From Phocaeicola coprocola DSM 17136 (GTDB taxonomy: Bacteria > Bacteroidota > Bacteroidia > Bacteroidales > Bacteroidaceae): a stretch of DNA of 64,000 nucleotides. Shown here piece by piece: positions 20,359-29,094 of the stretch. The position numbers and the translations under genes were made by a program. The stretch is taken from positions 42,354 to 106,353 of the forward strand of contig NZ_DS981484.1 in NCBI RefSeq assembly GCF_000154845.1, written 5' to 3'. A model generated the notes under the pieces. That model was not told the origin of the DNA. It saw only the letters and a list, made by a program, of their open reading frames with translations, and ran no database searches. How positions within the stretch are numbered: position 1 is the first letter of the stretch; every line of letters begins with the position of its first letter.

Positions 20359-21615
20359 ATGATGACTATTGACAAATTCAACTTTGCCGGAAAAAAGGCA
20401 ATCGTTCGCGTTGACTTCAACGTACCTTTGAACGAAGAAGGTAAAATTACTGACGATACTCGTATCCGTGGTGCTCTGCCTACTTTGAAAAAAGTATTGG
20501 CTGATGGTGGTGCTCTCATTATTATGTCACACATGGGTAAACCAAAAGGCAAAGTAAACGCTAAATATTCTCTGAGCCAGATTGTAGACGCTGTTGCTGC
20601 TGCTTTGGGTACTCCAGTTCAGTTTGCTCCAGATTGCGCTAAAGCTCAGGAAGCTGCTGCTGCTTTGAAACCAGGTGAAGTTCTGTTGCTCGAAAACTTG
20701 CGTTTCTATCCTGAAGAAGAAGGAAAACCTGTAGGTATCGAAAAAGAAGATCCTGCTTACGAAGATGCAAAGAAAGCTATGAAAGCTTCTCAGAAAGAAT
20801 TTGCTAAAACTTTGGCATCTTACGCAGACTGCTATGTAATGGATGCATTCGGTACAGCTCACCGTAAACACGCTTCTACTGCAGTTATCGCTGACTACTT
20901 CGATGCTGATCACAAGATGTTGGGTTACCTGATGGAAAAAGAAGTTCAGGCTGTAGACAACGTTTTGAAAGATATCAAACGTCCGTTTACTGCTATCATG
21001 GGTGGTTCTAAAGTTTCTACTAAGATCGGTATCATCGAAAACTTGATGGACAAAGTAGATAACTTGATCCTTTGCGGTGGTATGGCATTTACTTTTGCAA
21101 AAGCTCAGGGTGGTAAGATCGGTAACTCATTGGTTGAAGATGACAAACTTGACTTAGCTCTTGACATCATGGCTAAAGCTAAAGCTAAAGGTGTTAACTT
21201 GGTTTTGGGTTGCGACTGTGTAGCTGCTGATGCATTTGCAAACGACGCACACACTCAGGTTTGCGACGACAAGAACATTCCTGACGGATGGATGGGATTG
21301 GATGCAGGTCCTAAGACTCGTGAAGAATTCAAAGCAGCTATCAAGGGTGCAAAGACTATTTTGTGGAATGGTCCTGCCGGTGTATTCGAAATGGACAACT
21401 TCGCAGGTGGTTCTAAAGTAATTGCAGAAGCTATTGCTGAAGCTACAAAAGAAGGTGCATTCTCATTGATCGGTGGTGGTGACTCTGTAGCTTGTATCAA
21501 CAAGTTTGGTATGGCTGATCAGGTTTCTTACATCTCTACTGGTGGTGGTGCTTTGTTGGAAGCTATCGAAGGTAAAATCCTTCCGGGTATCGCAGCTATC
21601 CGTGGCGACAAATAA
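20359..21615 (+). CDS. pgk: phosphoglycerate kinase
   Basis: 418 residues, normal length. The N-terminal substrate domain has VRVDFNVPL and the MGKPKG segment. The C-terminal nucleotide domain has [10 protein letters not shown], the WNGPAGVFE loop and [13 protein letters not shown]. It transfers phosphate between 1,3-bisphosphoglycerate and ADP in cytoplasmic glycolysis. ATG codons at 20359 and 20362 are both possible starts. Codon choice is strongly biased (GCT, GGT, AAA), as in a highly expressed gene. It stands alone with its own promoter and terminator. Confidence 0.98.
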   Translation: MMTIDKFNFAGKKAIVRVDFNVPLNEEGKITDDTRIRGALPTLKKVLADGGALIIMSHMGKPKGKVNAKYSLSQIVDAVAAALGTPVQFAPDCAKAQEAAAALKPGEVLLLENLRFYPEEEGKPVGIEKEDPAYEDAKKAMKASQKEFAKTLASYADCYVMDAFGTAHRKHASTAVIADYFDADHKMLGYLMEKEVQAVDNVLKDIKRPFTAIMGGSKVSTKIGIIENLMDKVDNLILCGGMAFTFAKAQGGKIGNSLVEDDKLDLALDIMAKAKAKGVNLVLGCDCVAADAFANDAHTQVCDDKNIPDGWMGLDAGPKTREEFKAAIKGAKTILWNGPAGVFEMDNFAGGSKVIAEAIAEATKEGAFSLIGGGDSVACINKFGMADQVSYISTGGGALLEAIEGKILPGIAAIRGDK

Positions 21616-21650
21616 TTTAGACTAACACTCTATACCTAAGAGTTATATGA

Positions 21651-21690
21651 GAGGACAATTCTCTTCCGAGGATTGTCCTCTTTCTTTTTT
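21651..21690 (+). terminator. intrinsic terminator of pgk
   Basis: GAGGACAAT (21651-21659) pairs with ATTGTCCTC (21672-21680), followed by TTTCTTTTTT. Confidence 0.85.
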
Positions 21691-21996
21691 CATACATCGA
21701 GCAACACGTTTTTCATTTTGACATTACAGTTATTATTGCTGCCCGATAAGAAATCTTCATCAGCCTTCATAGGCCGTTTGAAAAAGAGCTGGTCATCATA
21801 CAACTTTGAAAGAGCTGTTTTTCTGTATAAACATCACTCTATAAATTATTATGTATCAGACCAAGATATGTTTACACTGGCAGTTCCCGTTTATTAAAAC
21901 AATGTTCAAACGACTATATTCAAGCAAATGCCAACAATCGTAAAAGTTCTACCGGACAGCAATAGAACAAAATAAAATAAAAGATATACCCCTAAT
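21691..21996. other. intergenic stretch without a recognisable gene
   Basis: About 300 bp between the convergent pgk and oad operons. Short open frames exist but have no recognisable protein character. No RNA structure or repeat was noticed. Confidence 0.5.
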
Positions 21997-22047
21997 AAAA
22001 AAACTCCTTTTACACCCGCCCAGAGCAGTGTATAAAAGGAGTTTTTT
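21997..22047. terminator. bidirectional terminator at the end of the oad operon
   Basis: A 15-bp perfect stem, AAAAAACTCCTTTTA (21997-22011) with its complement at 22033-22047. T runs lie on both sides; it mainly serves the minus-strand oad operon. Confidence 0.9.
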
Positions 22048-22064
22048 ATTATAATACAAGAGTC

Positions 22065-23300
22065 TTATCCCAAGAAAGAAATCAGCACACCGGCAGCAAC
22101 AGCCGAACCGATAACACCTGAAATATTACTTGCCATACAATACTGAAGCACATGATTCTTCGGGTCGTATTTCAAAGCAATTTCATTGGCTACACGGCTT
22201 GCCATAGGCACAGCACTCAGTCCAGTAGCTCCAATCAGCGGATTAATCTTCTTCTTAGTGAAGAGATTGAAAACCTTCACAAACAAAATACCACCTGAAA
22301 TAGACAATGCAAAGGCAAGGAAACCACCAATTACAATGCCGATAGTAGTCCAATTCAGGAAAGCATCTGTTGTCATAGTTGCTCCTACTGAAATACCCAG
22401 GAAGATAGTTGCTGCATTCATAATACTATTGGAAGCCGCATCAAACAAGCGTGAAGTATTGCTACCGATTTCCTTTACCAGGTTACCGAACATCAACATA
22501 CCGATCAAAGGTACTGCACTCGGAACAAACAAAGCTACAATGGTTGTAACTACGATAGGGAACAATATCTTCAGCACACGCAGGTTCTTGATTTCTGTCT
22601 TCGAAGGATATTTCTTCTCCTGTTCTTTCATATTGATAGAAAGTTCCTTCTTAGTACACCAGATACGAACAACCAGCGGAATGATAACCGGAACCAAAGC
22701 CATGTACGAATAAGCCGCAATAGCAATAGGACCTAACAAATGAGGAGCCAGCTTGATTGTTGTAAAGATAGCTGTCGGACCATCTGCACCACCAATAATA
22801 CCCAGTGAAGCAGCTTCCTTAGGAGTAAATCCCATCAGGATAGCTACCAGCAGTACAGCAAAGATACCCAACTGAGCAGCCGCTCCAAAAATAGAAAGAC
22901 GAAGATTACGAAGCATCGGTCCAAAATCGGTCAATGCACCTACTCCCATAAAGATGATAGGAGGAAGGAATCCTGTCTTGATCAACATATAATAAATGAA
23001 GTTCATCAAGCCCAGCTCATGAGCAATTTCATGCAGAGGCATTTCCCAGACGTTCTTCATCACACCATTCACCATCACCATGCCATTCTCATCAGCCTGT
23101 ATAACTCCCATATCGCCACCCGGGAAATTGGCTAGCAATACCCCGAAAGCTATCGGCACAAGCAGCAAAGGTTCATACTGCTTTTTGATACCCAGATAAA
23201 GGAGAATAAAAGCAATGGCATACATGATGAGAAACCGCGGATCAGCAACAATATTGCTGAACGCAGTCATATCATATAATCTTGCAAATATATCTTCCAT
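22065..23300 (-). CDS. oadB: Na+-translocating decarboxylase beta subunit
   Basis: 411 residues, a polytopic membrane protein with family segments such as GVGALTDFGPML and GIIGGADGPTAIF. The beta subunit decarboxylates carboxybiotin and drives Na+ out of the cell. Its ATG overlaps the TAA of the alpha gene by one base (TAATG), a sign of coupled translation. It is the last gene of oadG-oadA-oadB and ends in a strong terminator. The same architecture serves methylmalonyl-CoA decarboxylase, but the alpha subunit here is of the pyruvate/oxaloacetate type. Confidence 0.93.
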   Translation of the reverse strand: MEDIFARLYDMTAFSNIVADPRFLIMYAIAFILLYLGIKKQYEPLLLVPIAFGVLLANFPGGDMGVIQADENGMVMVNGVMKNVWEMPLHEIAHELGLMNFIYYMLIKTGFLPPIIFMGVGALTDFGPMLRNLRLSIFGAAAQLGIFAVLLVAILMGFTPKEAASLGIIGGADGPTAIFTTIKLAPHLLGPIAIAAYSYMALVPVIIPLVVRIWCTKKELSINMKEQEKKYPSKTEIKNLRVLKILFPIVVTTIVALFVPSAVPLIGMLMFGNLVKEIGSNTSRLFDAASNSIMNAATIFLGISVGATMTTDAFLNWTTIGIVIGGFLAFALSISGGILFVKVFNLFTKKKINPLIGATGLSAVPMASRVANEIALKYDPKNHVLQYCMASNISGVIGSAVAAGVLISFLG

Positions 23301-25159
23301 TATAATATCTTCATTAATACATCATCTTCTGATACGGAATCACCCGAATTAGCACAAATGGCAGTTACGGTTCCGCTAAACTCGGCACGTATCGCATTGT
23401 AAGTCTTCATAGCTTCCACGTAGCATATTACGTCACCCTGGTTCACCTTATCTCCTACCTTCAGCGGAGTTTCCTGAGCATTCTTGGTCAGGAAGAACTT
23501 ACCTTCAAGCGGTGAAAGCACTTCTTTACCTTCGCCAGCAGGAACTGCCGCAGGCTGTTCTGCAGGAGCAGCAGCCTGAGCACCATGCAAAGCTGCAGGA
23601 TTAACATCACCAAAGGCTACTGTCACACGGTATGGCTGGCCGTTGACATCAACAGTCAATATCTTAGTCTGATCGTTGGCCATGTGTACTTCTTCCTTCG
23701 CTTCACGGCGTTTCTTCACATCTTCCAAGAAATCAGCTTTAGCCTTTCCACTCTTGTAGGCCTCATACTGAGCCGGATGCATAGCATATTCGAAGAGTTC
23801 TTCATTGTCCTGACCGGTTTCCCATTTCTTTTCCCACATCATCTGACGATATTTATCCAGCTGGTCAGGATAATTATCCTGAGGATTACCTGTAAAGAAT
23901 TTACGTCCTTCACGTTCAGCCTTTTCCACAATTTCCGGAGCCAGCTTACCGGGCAACTGTCCTGCCTTACCCAAAATCATATCCCAGATATCATCGGCAA
24001 TCATACCCCAGCGTTCCTTACCTTTTTCCATCTGGATAACATTCATCATAGCCAGATTCTTTACATACTGGCTAAACGGAGTAACCAAACAAGGATAACC
24101 TACACGCGGCCATACATATGCCACTTCATCAAACAGCTTAATAAGCAGTTCATCCTGAGTCATAAACGGCAAATTACGTTTTGCCTTATATTTATTGATA
24201 GACTCCAGATTGGTTTCCAAATCGGCCATCAAGCTACCCATCATACCACCTGGAAGTCCCGGACCGATCAGTAATGAGTTCATCAGACGGTTACGCGGAC
24301 TGATATACAAGCCCAGAAAATCATCCATAAATTCCTGAATCAGCGAACGTACTTTCATGTAGGCCTGCATATTGATTTCAGGAACCTTAAAGCCGGCATC
24401 TTTCAACATTGCCTGCACACTGATTACATCGGCATGTCCTGTACCCCATGAAAGAGGTTCCATACCAACATCTACATAGTCACATCCGGCCTTACATACC
24501 TCGAGGATAGAAGCCATATTAAAACCAGGTCCGGCATGAGAGTGATACTGGATAGTAATATCTTTCTTTATCTGCTTGATGCCGGCAACGATCTTACCTA
24601 AGAAAACCGGACGTCCGATACCTGCCATATCCTTGATACAGATTTCATCACATCCGGCTTCAATCAGTTTCTTTGCCATATCCAGATAATATTCTACGGT
24701 ATGCACCGGTGAATATGTGATACACAGACAGCACTGAGAAATCATTCCAGCATCGTGAGCATAACCGATTGAAGGGATAATATTGCGAACATCATTCAGT
24801 CCACAGAAGGTACGTGTAATATCTGTTCCCTGAGCTTTTTTTACCTTATAAAACAATTTGCGTACGTCGGCAGGAACCGGACTCATGCGCAAGCCATTCA
24901 AGGCACGGTCTAACATATGTGTCTGAATACCTGCTTCGTGAAACGGTTTTGTCCATTCACGCACAGCTTTATTCGGGTTTTCTCCAAAAAGCAAATTAAC
25001 TTGTTCAAAACCTCCCCCATTTGTTTCAACACGAGCAAAACACCCCATTTCGATAATGGCTGGGACCACCTTAACCAACTGGTCTACGCGAGGCACATAT
25101 TTTCCTGCGCTCTGCCACATATCACGAAAGACCAGACTAAATTTTACTTCTTTTTCCAT
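23300..25159 (-). CDS. oadA: oxaloacetate decarboxylase alpha subunit (carboxyltransferase plus biotin carrier)
   Basis: 619 residues. A carboxyltransferase TIM-barrel domain fills about residues 1-300 and is followed by a conserved carboxylase domain. After an Ala/Pro-rich linker near 520-545 comes a biotinyl domain with EAMK (Lys585 carries the biotin). It transfers CO2 from oxaloacetate to biotin for the membrane subunits. The N-terminal metal-site region reads FSLVFRDMWQS instead of the common DTTLRDAHQS; the RD pair is kept but the usual first Asp is not. The MKM flavour of the biotin motif is also altered to MKT. The exact substrate is inferred from the family. Confidence 0.9.
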   Translation of the reverse strand: MEKEVKFSLVFRDMWQSAGKYVPRVDQLVKVVPAIIEMGCFARVETNGGGFEQVNLLFGENPNKAVREWTKPFHEAGIQTHMLDRALNGLRMSPVPADVRKLFYKVKKAQGTDITRTFCGLNDVRNIIPSIGYAHDAGMISQCCLCITYSPVHTVEYYLDMAKKLIEAGCDEICIKDMAGIGRPVFLGKIVAGIKQIKKDITIQYHSHAGPGFNMASILEVCKAGCDYVDVGMEPLSWGTGHADVISVQAMLKDAGFKVPEINMQAYMKVRSLIQEFMDDFLGLYISPRNRLMNSLLIGPGLPGGMMGSLMADLETNLESINKYKAKRNLPFMTQDELLIKLFDEVAYVWPRVGYPCLVTPFSQYVKNLAMMNVIQMEKGKERWGMIADDIWDMILGKAGQLPGKLAPEIVEKAEREGRKFFTGNPQDNYPDQLDKYRQMMWEKKWETGQDNEELFEYAMHPAQYEAYKSGKAKADFLEDVKKRREAKEEVHMANDQTKILTVDVNGQPYRVTVAFGDVNPAALHGAQAAAPAEQPAAVPAGEGKEVLSPLEGKFFLTKNAQETPLKVGDKVNQGDVICYVEAMKTYNAIRAEFSGTVTAICANSGDSVSEDDVLMKIL

Positions 25160-25190
25160 TGTAAAAGTAATGTGTTTTTCTTTAACAGAT

Positions 25191-25448
25191 TCATTTCAAT
25201 TTTTCAATCTTTATCACCTGACCCTTACCGGCAGTCAGAATTTCCACAGCGGCCTTAATAGCATCCATTGCCCCGGCATCTGTAGAAGGCCCACTTGTAA
25301 CAGGCTTCTTCTTCGGCTCTTCTTCAGGGGCTATCTTATTCACCACAGAAATAAGGAACTGACTTATCCAGATAACAATCAGAAGAATCAAGAAAACGGT
25401 GCACATTCCGACCACCATTAACAATAATCCGACTCCGATGTTCTCCAT
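25191..25448 (-). CDS. oadG: oxaloacetate decarboxylase gamma-type subunit
   Basis: 85 residues with one N-terminal membrane helix (about residues 4-30), a charged proline-rich linker (APEEEPKKKP) and a short soluble tail. This is the layout of OadG, which anchors and assembles the alpha-beta complex. It opens the oad operon, 31 bp before oadA. Confidence 0.85.
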   Translation of the reverse strand: MENIGVGLLLMVVGMCTVFLILLIVIWISQFLISVVNKIAPEEEPKKKPVTSGPSTDAGAMDAIKAAVEILTAGKGQVIKIEKLK

Positions 25449-25472
25449 AATATAAATAAGTTATTAATTGTA

Positions 25473-25511
25473 CAAAAAACACTCTCCAGAAAACCAGTTT
25501 CTAAAGAGTGT
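25473..25511 (-). terminator. hairpin with T run between nitroreductase and oadG
   Basis: ACACTCT and AGAGTGT (25479-25485 and 25505-25511) form a stem followed on the minus strand by TTTTTTG. It probably ends the nitroreductase transcript. A TAATTTTG sequence (25514-25521, minus strand) beside it could be the oad promoter, which would put the hairpin at the very start of the oad leader. Confidence 0.6.
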
Positions 25512-25572
25512 CCCAAAATTACGGATTCAGATTACATTTCGTAAATATCCGCTATTAAATAATGTAAATTTA

Positions 25573-26076
25573 TCAGAATAAAATATCCTGTAAAGGCTTG
25601 CGGTTCTTCTCCGGAACCTCCTGCGAGGCAGGATATCCTACCGGAACAAGGGCTACCGGCTCTATGTTTGCAGGCAATCCCAATATCTCCTTACAGAGAG
25701 GTACATCAAAATTGCATACCCAGCATGTTCCCAATCCTTGTTCGGCTGCAGCCAGACACAAATGTTCTACTGCAATAGAAACATCCACATCGGTATGATC
25801 TTTGTTGTCCAACTTACGATGCCATGCTACATTATGATCGCCACAGGCCACAATGATACAAGGAGCTGTCTTTATCCATTCACGGGGATAGGCAGATTTC
25901 AAGGCTTCCAGCAGTTTTTTCTCGGTTATCACAGCAAATTTCCAAGGCTGGAAATTTACAGCCGACGGTGCAAGACGCACACACTCCATTATATAGTCCA
26001 GCTTGTTTTGTTCTATCGGACGTTCCTCATAATTCCTTACTGAATAACGTGCTTTTACAAGTTCCAGAAAATTCAT
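25573..26076 (-). CDS. nitroreductase family flavoprotein
   Basis: 167 residues, a short nitroreductase. The FMN-binding start is visible as the ARYSVRNYEERP segment, followed by RLAPSAVNFQPWKF and, near the C-terminus, VALVPVGYPA. These proteins use FMN and NAD(P)H to reduce nitroaromatics, quinones or unknown physiological substrates in the cytoplasm. The substrate cannot be deduced. It is a single gene between DUF2490 and the oad operon. Confidence 0.87.
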   Translation of the reverse strand: MNFLELVKARYSVRNYEERPIEQNKLDYIMECVRLAPSAVNFQPWKFAVITEKKLLEALKSAYPREWIKTAPCIIVACGDHNVAWHRKLDNKDHTDVDVSIAVEHLCLAAAEQGLGTCWVCNFDVPLCKEILGLPANIEPVALVPVGYPASQEVPEKNRKPLQDILF

Positions 26077-26104
26077 TTTATCAAACAGTTAAAGATTTCA
26101 TATC

Positions 26105-26112
26105 ACAAAAAT
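26105..26112 (-). promoter_or_regulatory. -7 element of the nitroreductase gene
   Basis: TATTTTTG on the minus strand, matching TAnnTTTG, about 29 bp before the ATG. Confidence 0.4.
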
Positions 26113-26193
26113 AACGAAAGTTATTTCCACAAAAAAGTATCCGTCTGGATTTTTATATATTCGGCATATCCGCACAGAAAAGTCGAATGCATA

Positions 26194-26853
26194 CTAAATG
26201 CTGACAGAAAATTCGATTCCTACGATATTGGCAGACCGTTTCGGTTCATACTGACGGCAATAGAAAACATTACATGAGCACTGACTTGACAGTTTTACAT
26301 TTACTCCCGGACGATAACGCATACGCGCTATGCTGAAAAATACGTCCTCTCCTATCGGCTGGTAAAGTTCTACAGAAAAATAGAGTTGTACTTTCCAGGA
26401 TACAGGTGCGTAATCGATCTTTATCCGCGAGCGGAGCCTACTTTCTACATCCCCTTCGAAAAAGGTCTGCTGAAAAAATTCCCGTAAAGACAATTTAAAA
26501 TCATGACATTTCAGATATCCCTGCGCTCCGGCAAGATAACGATGTCTGAACTTCCACCCTTCACTACCTCTATTCCGGTAATGTACTTCATACAGTCCTT
26601 CCAACTTTAAGAAAGACAATATATTGTAACCAGCCCCCAAATTCAGACTTACACGATCGGCTTCCTTCAGATGGTTTTTCGAACGAAACTCTGCCGCCCC
26701 CGACAGATTCCAGCGGCTCGTCACTTTATAATTTAATTTGACTCCTGTCCATGTGGCAAATTCATCCGACTGTGCACAGGCTGTATGTACGGCCATAAAA
26801 GTAAGACACACCATACAGACTAAACGGATAAGAAGCTTTATTATGTTTTTCAT
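26194..26853 (-). CDS. DUF2490 family outer-membrane protein
   Basis: 219 residues with a signal peptide ending HTACAQ. The frame continues upstream, but the ATG at 26853 gives the proper signal. The mature part is a run of alternating beta strands (for example RWNLSGAAEFRS, YEVHYRNRGSEGWKFRHRYL), as expected for the small barrel of DUF2490 proteins. The function of this family is unknown. The gene ends with TAG, so TAG is a normal stop in this genome. A -7 element lies at 26890-26897. Confidence 0.8.
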   Translation of the reverse strand: MKNIIKLLIRLVCMVCLTFMAVHTACAQSDEFATWTGVKLNYKVTSRWNLSGAAEFRSKNHLKEADRVSLNLGAGYNILSFLKLEGLYEVHYRNRGSEGWKFRHRYLAGAQGYLKCHDFKLSLREFFQQTFFEGDVESRLRSRIKIDYAPVSWKVQLYFSVELYQPIGEDVFFSIARMRYRPGVNVKLSSQCSCNVFYCRQYEPKRSANIVGIEFSVSI

Positions 26854-26889
26854 GCCACAAACAATTATCAGCGTTAACCAGAAAGAATA

Positions 26890-26897
26890 CAAAGATA
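26890..26897 (-). promoter_or_regulatory. -7 element of the DUF2490 gene
   Basis: TATCTTTG on the minus strand, a full match, 36 bp before the ATG. Confidence 0.5.
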
Positions 26898-26932
26898 ACA
26901 AATCAGCTTTTAGTATCCGAAGAATAGTCCTC

Positions 26933-27020
26933 AAAAAAACATCAGCAAGTTTAGCTGAAAAATTGCTCAATTTTAAAAAAAACATCAGCAAGTTTTCGCA
27001 AACATTTCATGATGTTTTTT
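26933..27020. repeat. paired AT-rich repeats with a terminator-like palindrome between divergent genes
   Basis: AACATCAGCAAGTTT, preceded by a run of A, occurs at 26933-26952 and again at 26975-26996. The second copy also forms an inverted repeat with TGATGTTTTTT at 27010-27020 (AAAAAACATCA at 26977-26987). The region lies between two divergent promoters, where terminators are not expected. Confidence 0.7.
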
Positions 27021-27067
27021 CATTCGCTCCCCAAAAATCTAAATGAACTTTATTCATTCATTTATTG

Positions 27068-27075
27068 TATCTTTG
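27068..27075 (+). promoter_or_regulatory. -7 element of the HAD phosphatase gene
   Basis: TATCTTTG, a full match, 28 bp before the ATG. Confidence 0.55.
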
Positions 27076-27103
27076 CAAAGCATAAAAACAAGACATACAG
27101 ATT

Positions 27104-27757
27104 ATGAAAAAACTAGCAATATTCGATCTTGACGGAACATTGATTGATACAATTGCCGACCTGGCAGGAGCAACCAATTACGCATTGCAGGAATGTGGAT
27201 TTCCTACACACGAAACAGATGCCTACCGCTATTTTGTAGGAAACGGAATAAACAAACTTTTTGAACGTGCCTTACCTGAAAATGAACGCAGTGAAGCGAA
27301 TATTCTGAAAATACGTTCTCTGTTTATACCTTATTATAATATACACAATGCAGACCTTAGCCAACCCTATCCGGGTATAACCGATGTACTGGATACACTG
27401 CAACGCAAAGGTATGATGCTGGCAGTAGCCTCTAATAAATATCAGGAAGCTACCTCCAAACTGATCAAACAATATTTCCCGCAAATAACATTCGCACAAG
27501 TATTCGGACAGAGAGAAGGAGTACCAGCCAAACCCGATCCCAGTGTCATTTTTGAAATTATTGAGAAAACGGGAGTAAAAAAAGAAGAGGTCGTTTATCT
27601 CGGAGATTCATGCGTAGACATGCAGACCGGAATAAATGCAGAAGTAACCACCATAGGAGTAAGCTGGGGATTCCGTCCACGCACGGAACTGGAAGCATAC
27701 CATCCTGATTTTATAGCCGACCGGACTGAAGATATACTACAATATCTGGCAGAATAA
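27104..27757 (+). CDS. HAD-superfamily phosphatase, phosphoglycolate phosphatase-like
   Basis: 217 residues with all four HAD motifs: FDLDGTL (nucleophile Asp8, acid Asp10), ASNK, a Lys in PAKPDP and LGDSCVDM. The helical cap between motifs one and two fits the PGP/Gph subgroup. Likely a cytoplasmic sugar- or glycolate-phosphate phosphatase; the precise substrate is uncertain. It is convergent with pfkA. Confidence 0.88.
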   Translation: MKKLAIFDLDGTLIDTIADLAGATNYALQECGFPTHETDAYRYFVGNGINKLFERALPENERSEANILKIRSLFIPYYNIHNADLSQPYPGITDVLDTLQRKGMMLAVASNKYQEATSKLIKQYFPQITFAQVFGQREGVPAKPDPSVIFEIIEKTGVKKEEVVYLGDSCVDMQTGINAEVTTIGVSWGFRPRTELEAYHPDFIADRTEDILQYLAE

Positions 27758-27796
27758 AAAATGCCACAGGCTGCAATAATCATACAGCCTGTGGCA
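27758..27796 (-). terminator. intrinsic terminator of pfkA
   Basis: A 12-bp perfect stem, TGCCACAGGCTG (27762-27773) with 27785-27796. The T run (TTTTTTATTC) lies on the minus-strand side, so it mainly serves pfkA and only weakly the HAD gene. Confidence 0.88.
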
Positions 27797-27812
27797 AAAC
27801 AAAAAACTGTTA

Positions 27813-28793
27813 TCAAATAGAAAGTTCGTCTAGCACTTCAATCAGCGACTTATCCAAAGGTTTGTCTTTCTTGATAGCCTCAGTGAAAGGAACATACACA
27901 ATTTTATCATTGCGGATACCTATCATAACATTACGCTGGTCTTCTTTCAATGCCTCGATAGCTCCTACTCCCAGACGGCTAGCCAAAATACGGTCGTAAG
28001 CACTAGGAGAACCACCTCGCTGCAAATGCCCTAAGATTGTTACACGTACATCGTACTGCGGATATTCATTTTTCACACGCTCTGCATAGTACATTGCACC
28101 TCCGTTTTTCGGAGCTTCCGACACGATGACTATACTGCTGTTCTTCGACTTACGGAAGCCACGACCGATAAATTTCTCCAGCTGGTCTACGTCAGTCTGG
28201 TCTTCAGGAATAATGGCTGCTTCTGCTCCAGAAGCAATCGCACTGTTTTGTGCCAGAAAACCGGCATCACGTCCCATCACTTCAACGAAGAAAATACGAT
28301 CGTGTGAAGTTGCTGTATCACGAATCTTATCCACACAGTCTACAATTGTGTTCAAGGCTGTATCATATCCGATAGTAGAGTCCGTTCCATACAAATCATT
28401 ATCAATAGTTCCCGGCAAACCGATGCAAGGAACATCAAACTCATTGGCAAATATCTGCGCTCCGCTTAATGAACCGTTTCCGCCGATTACAACCAATGCA
28501 TCAATACCAGCAGCTACCATATTATCGTATGCCACCTTACGGCCTTCGGGAGTCATAAAGTCTTTCGAACGTGCAGTCTTCAAGATTGTTCCCCCACGCT
28601 GGATAATGCTGCTGACATCCTGAGTCGTAAGTTCCTTAATCTCATTACGGATCAAACCTTCATACCCTCTGTAAATACCTTTCACAGTATAACCGTTACA
28701 AATGGCACTGCGAGTCACAGCACGAATCGCTGCATTCATTCCTGATGCATCACCACCTGATGTCAGGATACCAATACACTTAATTTGTTTCAT
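27813..28793 (-). CDS. pfkA: 6-phosphofructokinase
   Basis: 326 residues from the ATG at 28793; an upstream extension lacks family similarity. Motifs: [12 protein letters not shown] (13-24), the catalytic PGTIDND with Asp131, GRDAGFLA and the C-terminal GHLQRGG. The phosphate-donor loop reads GGNGS (104-108) where Escherichia coli has GGDGS. The second-position Gly typical of ATP users is kept, whereas PPi-dependent enzymes have Asp there, so ATP dependence is likely. It acts in cytoplasmic glycolysis. The promoter element TACTTTTG is at 28846-28853. Confidence 0.94.
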   Translation of the reverse strand: MKQIKCIGILTSGGDASGMNAAIRAVTRSAICNGYTVKGIYRGYEGLIRNEIKELTTQDVSSIIQRGGTILKTARSKDFMTPEGRKVAYDNMVAAGIDALVVIGGNGSLSGAQIFANEFDVPCIGLPGTIDNDLYGTDSTIGYDTALNTIVDCVDKIRDTATSHDRIFFVEVMGRDAGFLAQNSAIASGAEAAIIPEDQTDVDQLEKFIGRGFRKSKNSSIVIVSEAPKNGGAMYYAERVKNEYPQYDVRVTILGHLQRGGSPSAYDRILASRLGVGAIEALKEDQRNVMIGIRNDKIVYVPFTEAIKKDKPLDKSLIEVLDELSI

Positions 28794-28845
28794 AATAACT
28801 CGTTTGTTGAATTTTCCAATTCCTAAATATTCTAAAAACAGTCCC

Positions 28846-28853
28846 CAAAAGTA
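28846..28853 (-). promoter_or_regulatory. -7 element of pfkA
   Basis: TACTTTTG on the minus strand, matching TAnnTTTG, 52 bp before the ATG. Confidence 0.45.
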
Positions 28854-29061
28854 GAACATTTCTACAAAACAAAGTAATCCGTATGTATAAATAACTATAA
28901 AAAGACAGTTTTCACGTCCGATAGAACAGAGTATAATCTATGTTACTTATTTTTTCAAATACCGTACATATCCTCAATATTTACCTGACACGCTGGTACA
29001 TAATGTTATCAATAGAACAATATTTGCAACATAGCTGTCAATCTCCAACAACATAAATCCA

Positions 29062-29069
29062 TATTTTTG
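29062..29069 (+). promoter_or_regulatory. -7 element of the GH43 gene
   Basis: TATTTTTG, 25 bp before the GH43 ATG. A half-match to the locus operator motif (GGTACATAATGTTA) lies upstream at 28995-29008. Confidence 0.4.
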
Positions 29070-29094
29070 CAACAAACATTAATTCAAATCAACA

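Noticed and set aside
21673..21897. 74-residue open frame after pgk
   Set aside because: It starts inside the pgk terminator and has no recognisable motif or promoter.
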